A DNA stretch of 64,000 nucleotides, taken from the NCBI GenBank assembly GCA_035525225.1, contig DATLFA010000022.1, positions 1 through 64,000 of the forward strand. The letters run 5' to 3'. Source of the DNA: DATLFA01 sp035525225 (GTDB taxonomy: Bacteria; Actinomycetota; Acidimicrobiia; Acidimicrobiales; WLNW01). Position 1 is the first letter of the stretch. Each line of letters begins with the position of its first letter. Of the stretch, positions 52,988 to 61,494 are shown piece by piece. The position numbers and the translations under genes are program-made. Under the pieces are notes generated by a model. That model did not search any database, was not told the origin of the DNA, and saw only the letters and a program-made list of their open reading frames with translations.

Positions 52988-53653
52988 ATGGCCGAGCACT
53001 ACGACATCGAGTTCTATTGGGATCCGATCTGTCCGTTCGCGTGGATCACGTCGCGCTGGATCGTGAAGGTCGCGGCACAACGCGATTTCCGCGTCGACTG
53101 GCGATTCATCGGCCTGCGTTTTCTCAACGAACATCGCGATTACGCGGAGTTCCCACCGAACTACCTGTCGCTGCACACCAAAGGTCAACGGATGTTGCGC
53201 GTCGCCGCTGCAGCGCGCGCCGTCGACGGTCGTTCGGCGATGGCGGCGCTCTACACGGCCTACGGTGAGTCGATCTGGCACCGTCGTCGCGTTCCGGGCG
53301 TAGACAGCTTCGACGGCATCGCGGACGCGCCCCACCTGCGCTCGTCGTTGCAGCAGGCCGGCATCGACGTGTCGTTCGCCGACGCTGCCGATGATGACCG
53401 ATTCGACGACGAGTTGCGCGCGGAGGTCGCGACGGCGCTCTCGCGCACGGGTCCCGGTGTGGGCACGCCCGTCGTCGTCTTCCAACCGCCCGACGGGTTG
53501 GCGTTCTTCGGCCCGGTGATCAGTCGTATCCCCGACGACGCCGATGCGTTGCGCCTGTGGGACGCGGTGTTGACCCTCGGCGCATGGCCCGGGTTCGCCG
53601 AGATCAAACGGACGATGCGCGAGATGCCGCAGTTACCGCTGCTCGAGCGCTGA
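52988..53653 (+). CDS. DsbA-family thioredoxin-fold protein (mycothiol-dependent nitroreductase-like)
   Basis: 221 residues. Begins HYDIEFYWDPICPFAWITSR: thioredoxin-fold strand with a single active cysteine C15 in CPFA, where DsbA has CxxC. The helical insert and the cis-Pro region GVGTPVVVFQPP follow, ending with LRLWDAVLTLGAWPGFAEIK. The pattern is that of actinobacterial DsbA/FrnE proteins annotated as mycothiol-dependent nitroreductases (Rv2466c-like). The loss of the second cysteine suggests a glutaredoxin-like single-Cys mechanism. Confidence 0.75.
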   Translation: MAEHYDIEFYWDPICPFAWITSRWIVKVAAQRDFRVDWRFIGLRFLNEHRDYAEFPPNYLSLHTKGQRMLRVAAAARAVDGRSAMAALYTAYGESIWHRRRVPGVDSFDGIADAPHLRSSLQQAGIDVSFADAADDDRFDDELRAEVATALSRTGPGVGTPVVVFQPPDGLAFFGPVISRIPDDADALRLWDAVLTLGAWPGFAEIKRTMREMPQLPLLER

Positions 53654-53694
53654 ATCCCCGCTCGAAGGGCCGCTCGGGCCCTGAATCCCCGCTC
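53650..53694. repeat. Third copy of the dyad repeat, flanked by a short direct repeat
   Basis: CTGAATCCCCGCT begins at 53650 and again at 53681, flanking a copy of the AGGGCC-GCTCG-GGCCCT dyad that is also found twice at 48231-48290. It contains the stop of the DsbA-like gene and ends at the stop of the converging methyltransferase; it could act as a two-way terminator. Confidence 0.75.
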
Positions 53695-54466
53695 AGCTGC
53701 CTTTGCGGTACACGCACACGTGCGTGGTCGAGTCGTGGTCGTAGGGCTCCGCGTGCCACCCGCCGTGGCGAGTGGCCAACTCGAGCCCGGCCAACGTGGC
53801 GAAGGCATCGAGCTCACCCGGCGTGGCGTAGCAGAGACGCCATGGGCGTAGCCGCACACCGGCCGGCCCGATCTCGATATGACTGCCGGTGATCAAGTGA
53901 TCGTGATGGGTGCGGGTGGCGGCGGTGAGCACAACCGCGTCGTCGCGGATTTCGCGCACCGAGACACCGTCGTCGGGTGCTTCCCCGGGCAGCGGCGGGA
54001 CGAATGCTTCGACCACGAACGCACCGTCGGGGAGAAGCACACGGGCGACCTCGGCGAAGCACGTCTCGATGCGATCGTGCCCTGCGAGATTGAAGAGTGT
54101 GTTGAAGGCAACGAGAACCAACGAGAACGTCGGAGCGAACGGTAGGTCGGCCATGTCGCCGAACACCGCGTGGACACGATGCGCCGTGTCTTTGGTGCGC
54201 AGCGCGTCGAGCATCTCAGATGATGCGTCGATGCCGACGACCTCGAGGCCGGCGCTGACCAGCGGAAGGGCGATGCGCCCGGTACCCACGCCGAGCTCGA
54301 GCACGCGCCCACTGTTCGACAATTCGTGCACACGGGCGACGGTTGCCGTGACATCGGAAATGTCGTCGTACCACGCGTCGTACACGTCGGCGAAGCTGCG
54401 CCCATAACTCCCCAGATCGGACAGCGGACGGGTGGGTTGGCCCATGCCGCGAGTCTTTCGCGACAC
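53693..54466 (-). CDS. SAM-dependent methyltransferase
   Basis: 257 residues (or 250 from the ATG at 54445). Class I methyltransferase fold: SFADVYDAWYDDIS lead-in, motif I VLELGVGTGRIALPL, acidic end of strand 2 VVGIDASSEML, FGDMADLPF, and strand 4 LVLVAFNTLFNLAG. The C-terminal half has strands ending VCVYRKG. Substrate not evident. CATTCT ends 5 bases before the GTG at 54466, which weakly supports the longer form. Confidence 0.82.
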   Translation of the reverse strand: MSRKTRGMGQPTRPLSDLGSYGRSFADVYDAWYDDISDVTATVARVHELSNSGRVLELGVGTGRIALPLVSAGLEVVGIDASSEMLDALRTKDTAHRVHAVFGDMADLPFAPTFSLVLVAFNTLFNLAGHDRIETCFAEVARVLLPDGAFVVEAFVPPLPGEAPDDGVSVREIRDDAVVLTAATRTHHDHLITGSHIEIGPAGVRLRPWRLCYATPGELDAFATLAGLELATRHGGWHAEPYDHDSTTHVCVYRKGS

Positions 54467-54534
54467 GCGCCAGAATGGGATGCCCTAGCACTCCGCTCCG
54501 TGATTGCGGGCCTCGCCGAGGAGCCGTACGCAAC

Positions 54535-55506
54535 GTGACCCAGCCCTATCAGGCTCCCAACCCGGCTTGGGTCGCGCCCGATGCGGAGCCCGGTGGGGCC
54601 GAGTCGCCGGCCGCCCATCGCGCGGACAGCGGGGCGCCGGGGACCCTCAGCGCGGAGCGCGTGCGCCAGTTGCGCCTGCGTCGACGGTCGGACACCACCT
54701 TTCCGGTGCGGCTGCGGCCGATGCGCCTGGTCGATGTCATGGACGGAGCCTTCGCGGTGTTGAAGTCGCAACCGCGCGCCGTGACGTTGTTGATCTTGCC
54801 GATGGTGTTGCCGGTGAGCTTGCTGCAGGCATATCTCGGGCGCGAGTCGTCCAACGCGTCGATCGTCGAGTTCCTCAGCTCACCTGGTCGTTTCGGGCGA
54901 GTTCTCGATGGTCAACGCTGGAGCGCGGTCGTCTACGTCCTCGATCTCGTGGTGCTGTCGGTGGCGGGGGCACTCATGGGCAAGATGCTCGCGCTCTGGT
55001 TCGAGGGCACGGTCCCCGATGCATCGGTGGTGCTGCGGGCGAGCGGCCGGTTGATCCCGCGCGCCTTCGCCGCGTTCGTCCTCGTGCATCTCATCGAGGC
55101 TGTCGCGGCCGTCGGTCTTCTGGTGGGCACCCTGCTCGTGATCCCGTTGCTCAGTGTGACCAGCCCGGTGATCGGTGTTGAGAACGTCGGTGCGGTCGCC
55201 GCGGTTCGGCGCTCGTGGGCGCTGACGCGACAGCACTACAAGCACAGTTGCGCGTTTGCATTGTTCGGCGCATCGGTCGTGTTCTTGCTCGGGTTGTTGT
55301 TCGGCTGGTTGCCGTCGACGATTGCCGCGGGCCTGGGCGACGACGGCTACGGTTGGATCGTCGTCGGTTTGGCCTCGGTGATGTTCGCCACGATCACCAC
55401 CGCATTCATCGCAATCGGGTCGGTGATCTTCTATCTCGATCTCCGCGTGCGCAGTGAGGGCATGGATATCGAGATCACTGCCACCGAGTTGTTCCCGGAT
55501 GAATAG
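54535..55506 (+). CDS. Membrane protein, head of the MoxR cluster, 323 aa
   Basis: GTG start with GAGGAG 12 bases upstream. A soluble, proline- and arginine-containing head of about 80 residues (ending RLRPMRLVDVMDGAFAVLK) precedes about six membrane helices; the LGDALDGAF-like entry and AAVRRSWALTRQHYKHSCAF are reminiscent of the glycerophosphoryl-diester-phosphodiesterase membrane domain family. No catalytic residues. It overlaps the DUF4129 gene by 8 bases. Confidence 0.72.
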   Translation: MTQPYQAPNPAWVAPDAEPGGAESPAAHRADSGAPGTLSAERVRQLRLRRRSDTTFPVRLRPMRLVDVMDGAFAVLKSQPRAVTLLILPMVLPVSLLQAYLGRESSNASIVEFLSSPGRFGRVLDGQRWSAVVYVLDLVVLSVAGALMGKMLALWFEGTVPDASVVLRASGRLIPRAFAAFVLVHLIEAVAAVGLLVGTLLVIPLLSVTSPVIGVENVGAVAAVRRSWALTRQHYKHSCAFALFGASVVFLLGLLFGWLPSTIAAGLGDDGYGWIVVGLASVMFATITTAFIAIGSVIFYLDLRVRSEGMDIEITATELFPDE

Positions 55507-56158
55507 ACGCTCTTCCTTCGCGTTGGCGCTGTTGCTCGCCGATCTTCCGACGCCCGACCCACAACCGGACACCGTGAGAGACAAGGCCGATCAGATCCTG
55601 AGCGACAGCCAGTTCCGCAGCGGTTCGAAGAGTGTCGCGGAGCGCGTCTTCGACTGGGTACTCGATCAGATCAGGATCCCGTTCTCCGACGCTGCCGGCG
55701 GCAACTCCGTCGTCGGATTCGTGATCTTGGTCGTGTTCCTCGCCGGTCTCGTCTATGTCGTGTCGCGCATCCGCTTCGGGATGCCCACGTCGACGAGCGC
55801 CGCCGCGGATATCGACATCGACATCGAAGAAGACCGTCCTGCCGACGTATGGAGAGCCGATGCCGAGCAGGCCGAGGCTTCCGGTCAATGGAAACTGGCG
55901 CTGCGGGCCCGCTACCGGTGGTTGCTCGGCGAGCTGTTCGAGCGTCAACTGCTCGCCAACGTGCCCGGCCGCACACCCGGTGAATACCGCTCCGACCTGG
56001 CGCGCCTCCTGCCCGAGGAGGCGACAGCCTCCGCGACGGCTACCGAGCTCTTCGAGCGCGCCTGGTATGGCAACGAGCCGACCGGGCCCGACGAAAATCG
56101 ACAGTTCCGATCCTGTGCCGAACGGGTAATCGCCGCCGCAGAGCGGGCCCTCGTATGA
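55499..56158 (+). CDS. DUF4129-domain membrane protein, 219 aa
   Basis: One central membrane helix (SVVGFVILVVFLAGLVYVVS) separates an outer or signal-like N-terminal part from a cytoplasmic domain with AEQAEASGQWKLALRARYRW, LLGELFERQLL and GRTPGEYRSDLARLLP, ending AERVIAAAERALV. This is the DUF4129 pattern found next to MoxR and DUF58 genes. The ending resembles helical domains at the C-terminus of transglutaminase-like proteins. Overlaps both neighbours (8 and 4 bases). Confidence 0.82.
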   Translation: MNRRSSFALALLLADLPTPDPQPDTVRDKADQILSDSQFRSGSKSVAERVFDWVLDQIRIPFSDAAGGNSVVGFVILVVFLAGLVYVVSRIRFGMPTSTSAAADIDIDIEEDRPADVWRADAEQAEASGQWKLALRARYRWLLGELFERQLLANVPGRTPGEYRSDLARLLPEEATASATATELFERAWYGNEPTGPDENRQFRSCAERVIAAAERALV

Positions 56159-57258
56159 GTGGGTCGCGTCGCGGGTTGCTGTGGGTGGGGCTCGTCGTCA
56201 TCGTCATCATCGGGTTCGCGGTCGTCGGTCGCGGTGACGACGGTTCGACGACGCCGCTCGCACCGGACAGCACGTCGGCGTCGGGTATGCGCGCGCTGGT
56301 GTTGCTCGCCGAATCGTTCGGGGCCGACGTCGATGTCGTCGATGGTGCCCCGGCAAGCGATCGCGCGGTGGCGTTCATGCCGTCGGACCGGTTCGGGCGC
56401 ACGGACACGTCGGACATGCGCCGTTGGATCAGCGACGGCGGCATCCTCGTCGTCGCCGATCCCCAGTCGACATTCGTACCTAGGCTCGGCGGCCTGCTCG
56501 GGTCTGGAGTCGTGCAGGACAACACGCTCGACGCCGGTGATTGCACTATCGCCGCGCTGTCCGGGGCGCAGACGCTGAGCGTCGATGGCGCGTTCCTCTA
56601 CCGGCCACCCGCGTCGTCGACGCGCTGCTTCACCGCGAACGGCGACGCGCTGATCGTGGCGATCCCCGAAGGCAGGGGCACCATCGTGGCGGTCGGCGGC
56701 TCGGCCATCTTTCAGAACGGCAAACTCGACGAGGCCGACAATGCGGTCGTCGCGGTCAGCCTTCTCGCACCGAAGCAGGGGACGAAAGTTGCCTTCGTGC
56801 GCGGCCCGTCGTTCGGAGCGGGCGAGGAGACGCTGTGGGGAATCATCCGCCCCGGCATCCGGTACGGATTCCTGCAAGTCGCAATCGCGTTCTTGCTCTT
56901 CGCGATCTGGCGGGGTCGCCGCCTCGGCCGGCCGGTGCTCGAGATACCACGGATCGAGATCGAAGGATCCGAGTTCGTCGAAGCGGTCGGCCATCTGCTC
57001 GAGCGCACGAACTCGCCGACGTACGCCGCGGCGGTACTGCGCGCCGATGCTCGCCGTGAGATCGCGCGACGCGTCGGGGGACCGCGGGCCGACGACCCCG
57101 AGGCGCTCGCCGCACTGCTCGACGTGCGTCTCGGCGCCGATCGCAATCGCGTTCGCGCGCTGGTCACCGACACCCACGTCGCCGACGAGAACGAACTCGT
57201 CGCGCTGGCCCAACAATTGCATTCGCTTCGTCAGGAGGTTCTGAGTGGCAAACGATGA
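56155..57258 (+). CDS. DUF4350-domain membrane protein, 367 aa
   Basis: N-terminal helix (GLLWVGLVVIVIIGFAVVG), an outer domain with GMRALVLLAESFGADVDVVD and DGGILVVADPQSTF (a GATase-like alpha/beta fold in DUF4350), then a second helix (YGFLQVAIAFLLFAIWRGRR) and a cytoplasmic helical tail with HLLERTNSPTYAAAVLRADA. Found in MoxR/DUF58 clusters. Its last 14 bases overlap the MoxR gene. Confidence 0.8.
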   Translation: MSGSRRGLLWVGLVVIVIIGFAVVGRGDDGSTTPLAPDSTSASGMRALVLLAESFGADVDVVDGAPASDRAVAFMPSDRFGRTDTSDMRRWISDGGILVVADPQSTFVPRLGGLLGSGVVQDNTLDAGDCTIAALSGAQTLSVDGAFLYRPPASSTRCFTANGDALIVAIPEGRGTIVAVGGSAIFQNGKLDEADNAVVAVSLLAPKQGTKVAFVRGPSFGAGEETLWGIIRPGIRYGFLQVAIAFLLFAIWRGRRLGRPVLEIPRIEIEGSEFVEAVGHLLERTNSPTYAAAVLRADARREIARRVGGPRADDPEALAALLDVRLGADRNRVRALVTDTHVADENELVALAQQLHSLRQEVLSGKR

Positions 57259-58327
57259 AGGTGCGATCCCACCACCACCACCACCCGCCCAACCACCCGC
57301 CCAACCACCCGCCCCACCGGCACCATCCCCGCCGAGCTATGAACCACCCACTCCCGCGCACATGTCGGCGACGGTCGACGAATCGGCGCGCGAGCCGATC
57401 ATCGCGATCCGGCGTGAGATCGCGAAGGCGGTCGTCGGCCAGGACGGTGTGCTGTCGGGTCTTGTCGCCGCGTTGCTCGTGCGTGGTCACGTCTTGCTCG
57501 AAGGTGTGCCGGGCGTGGCCAAGACGTTGTTGGTCAAGACCCTCGCGGCGTCGCTCGACCTCGACTTCAAACGAATTCAGTTCACGCCCGACCTGATGCC
57601 ATCCGACGTACTCGGACAGATGATCTACATGCAAGAGGAGAGCACCTTCCGTTTCCGCGAAGGACCGGTCTTCACCAACTTGTTGTTGGCCGACGAGATC
57701 AATCGAACACCACCGAAGACACAGTCCGCTCTGCTCGAGGTCATGGAGGAGCGCCAGGTGTCCATAGACGGTCGCAGCCGTGCGCTGCCCGACCCCTTCG
57801 TAGTCGTCGCGACACAGAACCCCGTCGAATACGAGGGCACCTACCCGTTGCCCGAGGCGCAACTCGACCGGTTCTTGTTCAAGCTGACGGTCGCGTATCC
57901 ATCGGCCCAGCAAGAACACGAGATCGTGCGTCGCCACGATCTCGGGCTCAACCCGCATGACCTGGCATCGGTAGGTGTGCGCGCCGTCGCGAGTGTGGCC
58001 GATCTCTCGCGTGCCCGCGAACAGGTCGGTGCGCTGCGTGTCGAAGACCCGGTACTCGGCTACATGGTGGCGCTCGCGCGAGCGACGCGTGATTCGCCGT
58101 CGCTGTCGCTGGGCGCCTCGCCGCGGGCCACGGCCATGTTGTTGCGCGCCGCGAAGGCATGGGCGTGGTTGTCCGGCCGGGCCTACGTCACGCCCGACGA
58201 GGTGAAGGCGGTGCTCAAGCCGGCGTTTCGCCATCGCGTGCAGCTGCGCCCCGAGCTCGAACTCGAAGGAGCGACCACCGACTCCGTTCTCGACGGCTTG
58301 CTCGCCACGGTGCCGGCACCACGGTAG
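57245..58327 (+). CDS. MoxR-family AAA+ ATPase
   Basis: 360 residues. The first 38 residues are almost pure Pro/Ala (PPPPPPAQPPAQPPAPPAP), unusual for MoxR. Then AAA+ motifs: Walker A GVPGVAKT (87-94), Walker B LLLADEINRTPPKTQSALLE, sensor 1 VVVATQNPVEYEGTYPLPEA, and the C-terminal lid with SPRATAMLLRAAKAWA. MoxR proteins act as chaperones that insert cofactors or activate partner proteins, usually those with von Willebrand A or DUF58 domains. Confidence 0.93.
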   Translation: MANDEGAIPPPPPPAQPPAQPPAPPAPSPPSYEPPTPAHMSATVDESAREPIIAIRREIAKAVVGQDGVLSGLVAALLVRGHVLLEGVPGVAKTLLVKTLAASLDLDFKRIQFTPDLMPSDVLGQMIYMQEESTFRFREGPVFTNLLLADEINRTPPKTQSALLEVMEERQVSIDGRSRALPDPFVVVATQNPVEYEGTYPLPEAQLDRFLFKLTVAYPSAQQEHEIVRRHDLGLNPHDLASVGVRAVASVADLSRAREQVGALRVEDPVLGYMVALARATRDSPSLSLGASPRATAMLLRAAKAWAWLSGRAYVTPDEVKAVLKPAFRHRVQLRPELELEGATTDSVLDGLLATVPAPR

Positions 58328-58334
58328 GAATTCG

Positions 58335-59642
58335 ATGCCCGTACCGACTCGCCGACTCGCGGCACTCTTCGTCATCTCGGCGATCGCGCTGGCGCTGAGC
58401 GCGTCGCCTCAACCCGAAACCTGGATCGTCGTCGTCGGCGTTCTCGTGGCGCTCTCGATCGTCGATTTCGCGTTGGCGGTGCGTCCGCGCACCATCGAGG
58501 TGCGTCGTGAAGTCCCACCCTTCATCGCGTTGGGGACACCTGCGACCATCCGGTGGTCGTTGCACAACCCCACGCAGCGTCCCGCCGTCGTGGTGTTCGC
58601 CGACGAGTTGGCGCCGTCGCTGGGCGCGGCGACGCGCCGGCTGCGCATGAGAGTGCCCCCCCGCTCGACCGGCACTGTCGGCGTCGATCTGCGACCGACA
58701 CGGCGAGGCGAGTTCTTGGTCGACGAGATCGCCCTGCGTATCGAAGGACCGCTCGGTCTGGTGGCGCGTCAGCGGACCCGCCACTTGCCGATGAGTATCA
58801 AGGTGTTCCCTTCGTTTCGTTCGAAGGACGAAGCAGAACTGCGCATCAACAAAGCTCGCATCCTCGATATCGGCCTACGGTCGGCGAAGGGCCTCGGTGG
58901 CGGCACGGAGTTCGATCAATTGCGCGAGTACACCGTCGATGACGACTTCCGCCGCGTCGATTGGGCGGCGACAGCCCGCAGCGGTCGCGCGATCGTGCGC
59001 ACGTACCGCGCCGAGAGGAACCAAACCGTCATCAACCTGCTGGACAACGGCCGGGTGATGGCGGGCACGGTCGAGGGCGTGGCGCGCATCGAGCACGCGA
59101 TGGACGCAGTGATGACGCTCACGACGGTGGCGACGCGGCTCGGCGATCGTTGCGGCCTGCTGGCGTTCGACCAAGAGGTTCGGGCAGTGGTGCCCGCGTC
59201 GAACTCGCGCAGTCAACTCGGGCGGGTGGTCGAGGCGATATTCGATCTCGAGCCCGTGTTTGCCGAAAGCGACTATCGCGGTGCATTCAACGAAACGATC
59301 GTGCGCTTTCGCCGCCGGGCCATGCTCGTCATCTTCACCGATCTCGTCGAACAAGCGGTGGGCGAATCGCTGCTCCCGTCGTTGGGGTTGATCGCGCGCA
59401 ATCACGTGGTGGTGATCGCGGCCGTGCAGGATCCCGCCGTTGTCGGCTGGGCCCACGGCGCCGCGGTCACCGACGAGGACGTCTACCGCAAGGTCGCCGC
59501 GATCGGGGCGCTGGACGAGCGGCGACGAACTGTCGCGCGGTTGCAGCGACTCGGCGCCACCGTGATCGACGCGCCACCGCGTGCGCTGCCGCTGGAGTTG
59601 GCCGACGCCTACCTGAGAGTGAAGGCCACCGGTCGTTTGTGA
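58335..59642 (+). CDS. DUF58-domain protein, 435 aa
   Basis: Two N-terminal membrane helices (LAALFVISAIALALSA and WIVVVGVLVALSIVDFALAV), a beta-rich middle, then the DUF58 signature EFDQLREYTVDDDFRRVDW with ARSGRAIVRTYRAER, merging into a von-Willebrand-A-like fold (TVINLLDNGRVM as the metal-site region). The usual partner of MoxR. Converges on the SpoIIM-like gene with 4 bases between. Confidence 0.88.
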   Translation: MPVPTRRLAALFVISAIALALSASPQPETWIVVVGVLVALSIVDFALAVRPRTIEVRREVPPFIALGTPATIRWSLHNPTQRPAVVVFADELAPSLGAATRRLRMRVPPRSTGTVGVDLRPTRRGEFLVDEIALRIEGPLGLVARQRTRHLPMSIKVFPSFRSKDEAELRINKARILDIGLRSAKGLGGGTEFDQLREYTVDDDFRRVDWAATARSGRAIVRTYRAERNQTVINLLDNGRVMAGTVEGVARIEHAMDAVMTLTTVATRLGDRCGLLAFDQEVRAVVPASNSRSQLGRVVEAIFDLEPVFAESDYRGAFNETIVRFRRRAMLVIFTDLVEQAVGESLLPSLGLIARNHVVVIAAVQDPAVVGWAHGAAVTDEDVYRKVAAIGALDERRRTVARLQRLGATVIDAPPRALPLELADAYLRVKATGRL

Positions 59643-59646
59643 ACGG

Positions 59647-60633
59647 TCACCGTGCTTCGCCGAACGAGCCGGTGAAGCCCTGCGCGACCGCGTTGCGGCC
59701 GAAGACCACGATGTAGGTCCAGAACGTGAGCCCGACGATCGCGCCGATGCCGACGCGCATCTCGGTCGGCAAACCCGACGGTGTGACGAATCCCTCGATG
59801 ATGCCGGCAATCACGAACGCGAGGATCAAGCCGACGAGAATCGTGACCGCGCGTCGGCCCTCGTTGGCCAGCGCGCGCGTGCGCGTGTGTTCGCCCGGTG
59901 CGATGAGCGCCCAGCCGAGGCTCAGGCCGGCGGCGCCGGCGACGACGATCGCGGAGAGTTCGAGCAGACCGTGGGGCAGTATGAGGCCGTAGAACTTGGG
60001 CCACTTGCCGGAGCTATGGAAGAGACCGGCCGCGATGCCGACGTTGGCGCCATTGAAGATCAACAGATACGCGGTCGGCAGGCAGAATGCGATACCGCCG
60101 ACGAACGCCAGGAACGAGACTCGGATGTTATTGACCAGAACCTTGGTGCTGAAGGCCGCCGCTGCTTCGGACGAGTAGTAGTTCTCGAAGTCCTCTTCGA
60201 GGTAGGCCTGCTGCAACTCGGGTGAGATCGCCACATCGCGGGCGCGATCGGAGTTGGATATCCATGCTCCGACGGCCAAGGCCGGTAGGAACAGCAGCAG
60301 CGCACTCACGACGACGAAGCGGCGGGCGTGCCACACGGCCGCGGGAAAGGTGCGGGTGAAGAAGCGACCGATCGCCCGACCGGCACGCGGCGGCGTCGAA
60401 TAGATGACCGCCGATGCCGACCCGACCGTGCGCGACAGGCGGGCAGAGAGCGCGGGATCGTTGAAATGCGTGTGCACGTACGACAGATGGGCTGATGCCC
60501 TTTGGTACAGCTGGAGCAGCCGCTCGACTTCGGCCGGCGACAACCTCGCTCCCATCGTGCCGGCACGGTCGACGAGCGCGTCGAGCTCGCGCCAAGTGGA
60601 TTCGTTGAGCGCCATGTAACGGTCGATGTCCAC
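59647..60633 (-). CDS. Stage II sporulation protein M-like membrane protein
   Basis: 328 residues from the GTG at 60633 (ATG at 60615 possible). A helical cytoplasmic head (TWRELDALVDRAGTMGARLS, EVERLLQLYQRASAHLSYV) precedes about five membrane helices. The SpoIIM-family core is NNIRVSFLAFVGGIAFCLPT with GLFHSSGKWPKFYGLILPHG and LLELSAIVVAGAAG. In actinobacteria this family sits with RDD and MoxR genes and is not evidence of sporulation. Divergent from the RDD gene, with 22 bases between starts. Confidence 0.85.
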   Translation of the reverse strand: MDIDRYMALNESTWRELDALVDRAGTMGARLSPAEVERLLQLYQRASAHLSYVHTHFNDPALSARLSRTVGSASAVIYSTPPRAGRAIGRFFTRTFPAAVWHARRFVVVSALLLFLPALAVGAWISNSDRARDVAISPELQQAYLEEDFENYYSSEAAAAFSTKVLVNNIRVSFLAFVGGIAFCLPTAYLLIFNGANVGIAAGLFHSSGKWPKFYGLILPHGLLELSAIVVAGAAGLSLGWALIAPGEHTRTRALANEGRRAVTILVGLILAFVIAGIIEGFVTPSGLPTEMRVGIGAIVGLTFWTYIVVFGRNAVAQGFTGSFGEAR

Positions 60634-60655
60634 GCGCCTTGTACGGTACTGGATC

Positions 60656-61474
60656 GTGGCCGTGACACAGCGCTCTCCATCACGGGGCATCGTCACGCCC
60701 GAGGCGGTGCTCCTCGATTTCGAAGTTGCCGGTCTCGCGTCACGGCTCATGTCGAGGCTGATCGATTGCCTGGTGCTTATGGGCGGGTTCTGGGCACTCA
60801 GCATAGGGATCAACTTCATCCAGCTCTCGGTCGGCGATACGGCCGCGATCGTCGTGATCCTCGTCGGCATGTCCGTGCTGTTCTTCGGCTACCCGATCGT
60901 CGCCGAGCTGCGCATGCAAGGGCGCACGTTCGGCCGGCGCGCACTCGGCCTTCGGGTGGTGACGAACGAGGGCGGCCCCATTCGCGCTCGACACGCGGTC
61001 GTCCGCAGTCTCTTCCAGCTGATCGATCTTCCGTTCGGTATCGGCGTGATCGCCGGTGTGATGACGCCGCGCACGCAGCGCTGTGGCGACCTTGCCGCAG
61101 GCACGTTCGTCATCCGAGAACCGAAGCAGAGCAAGACGGTCGGGGCGGTTGTCTTCCCGACGCCGCCCGGGTACGAGGGCTACATCAGCCTGCTCGATGT
61201 CGCGACGTTGACGACGGCTCAGTACGAACTGTTGCGCTCGTTCCTGTTGCGAGTACTCGAGTTGGATCCCCCGAGCCGGGCCCGTATCGCCGACCGGCTG
61301 GCGCGGCCGTTGGCGCGCCAACTGCGCCATACACCGCCGCCCACGATCGGTGCCGAGATGTTCATCGTGTGCGTCGTCGCCGCCTATCAGCGCCGCCACG
61401 GCACTCCGTCGCCCGTCTGGTCCGGTTACGGCTGGACCAGTGCTCGAGCGGCACCCGGCGGAGCGGGAAGCTAA
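60656..61474 (+). CDS. RDD-family membrane protein, 272 aa
   Basis: GTG start at 60656. RDD pattern: GLASRLMSRLIDCLVLMGGF with the conserved Arg and Asp-Asp/Cys position, a second helix (IVVILVGMSVLFFGYPIVAEL), GRTFGRRALGLRVV, and RSLFQLIDLPFGIGVIAGVM. The C-terminal 100 residues are soluble. Some RDD proteins move ions or metabolites; here the context is the MoxR/DUF58 cluster. Confidence 0.85.
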   Translation: MAVTQRSPSRGIVTPEAVLLDFEVAGLASRLMSRLIDCLVLMGGFWALSIGINFIQLSVGDTAAIVVILVGMSVLFFGYPIVAELRMQGRTFGRRALGLRVVTNEGGPIRARHAVVRSLFQLIDLPFGIGVIAGVMTPRTQRCGDLAAGTFVIREPKQSKTVGAVVFPTPPGYEGYISLLDVATLTTAQYELLRSFLLRVLELDPPSRARIADRLARPLARQLRHTPPPTIGAEMFIVCVVAAYQRRHGTPSPVWSGYGWTSARAAPGGAGS

Positions 61475-61482
61475 TGCCTCGA

Positions 61483-61488
61483 TAGCCT
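61483..61488 (+). promoter_or_regulatory. -10 element of the cysteine desulfurase gene, leaderless type
   Basis: TAGCCT ends 6 bases before the ATG at 61495; no ribosome site. Confidence 0.5.
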
Positions 61489-61494
61489 GACTGC

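Noticed and set aside
59647..60870. Longer start for the SpoIIM-like protein beyond 60633
   Set aside because: The added residues are antisense to the RDD gene and low in protein-like content; the GTG at 60633 or ATG at 60615 fits the family.
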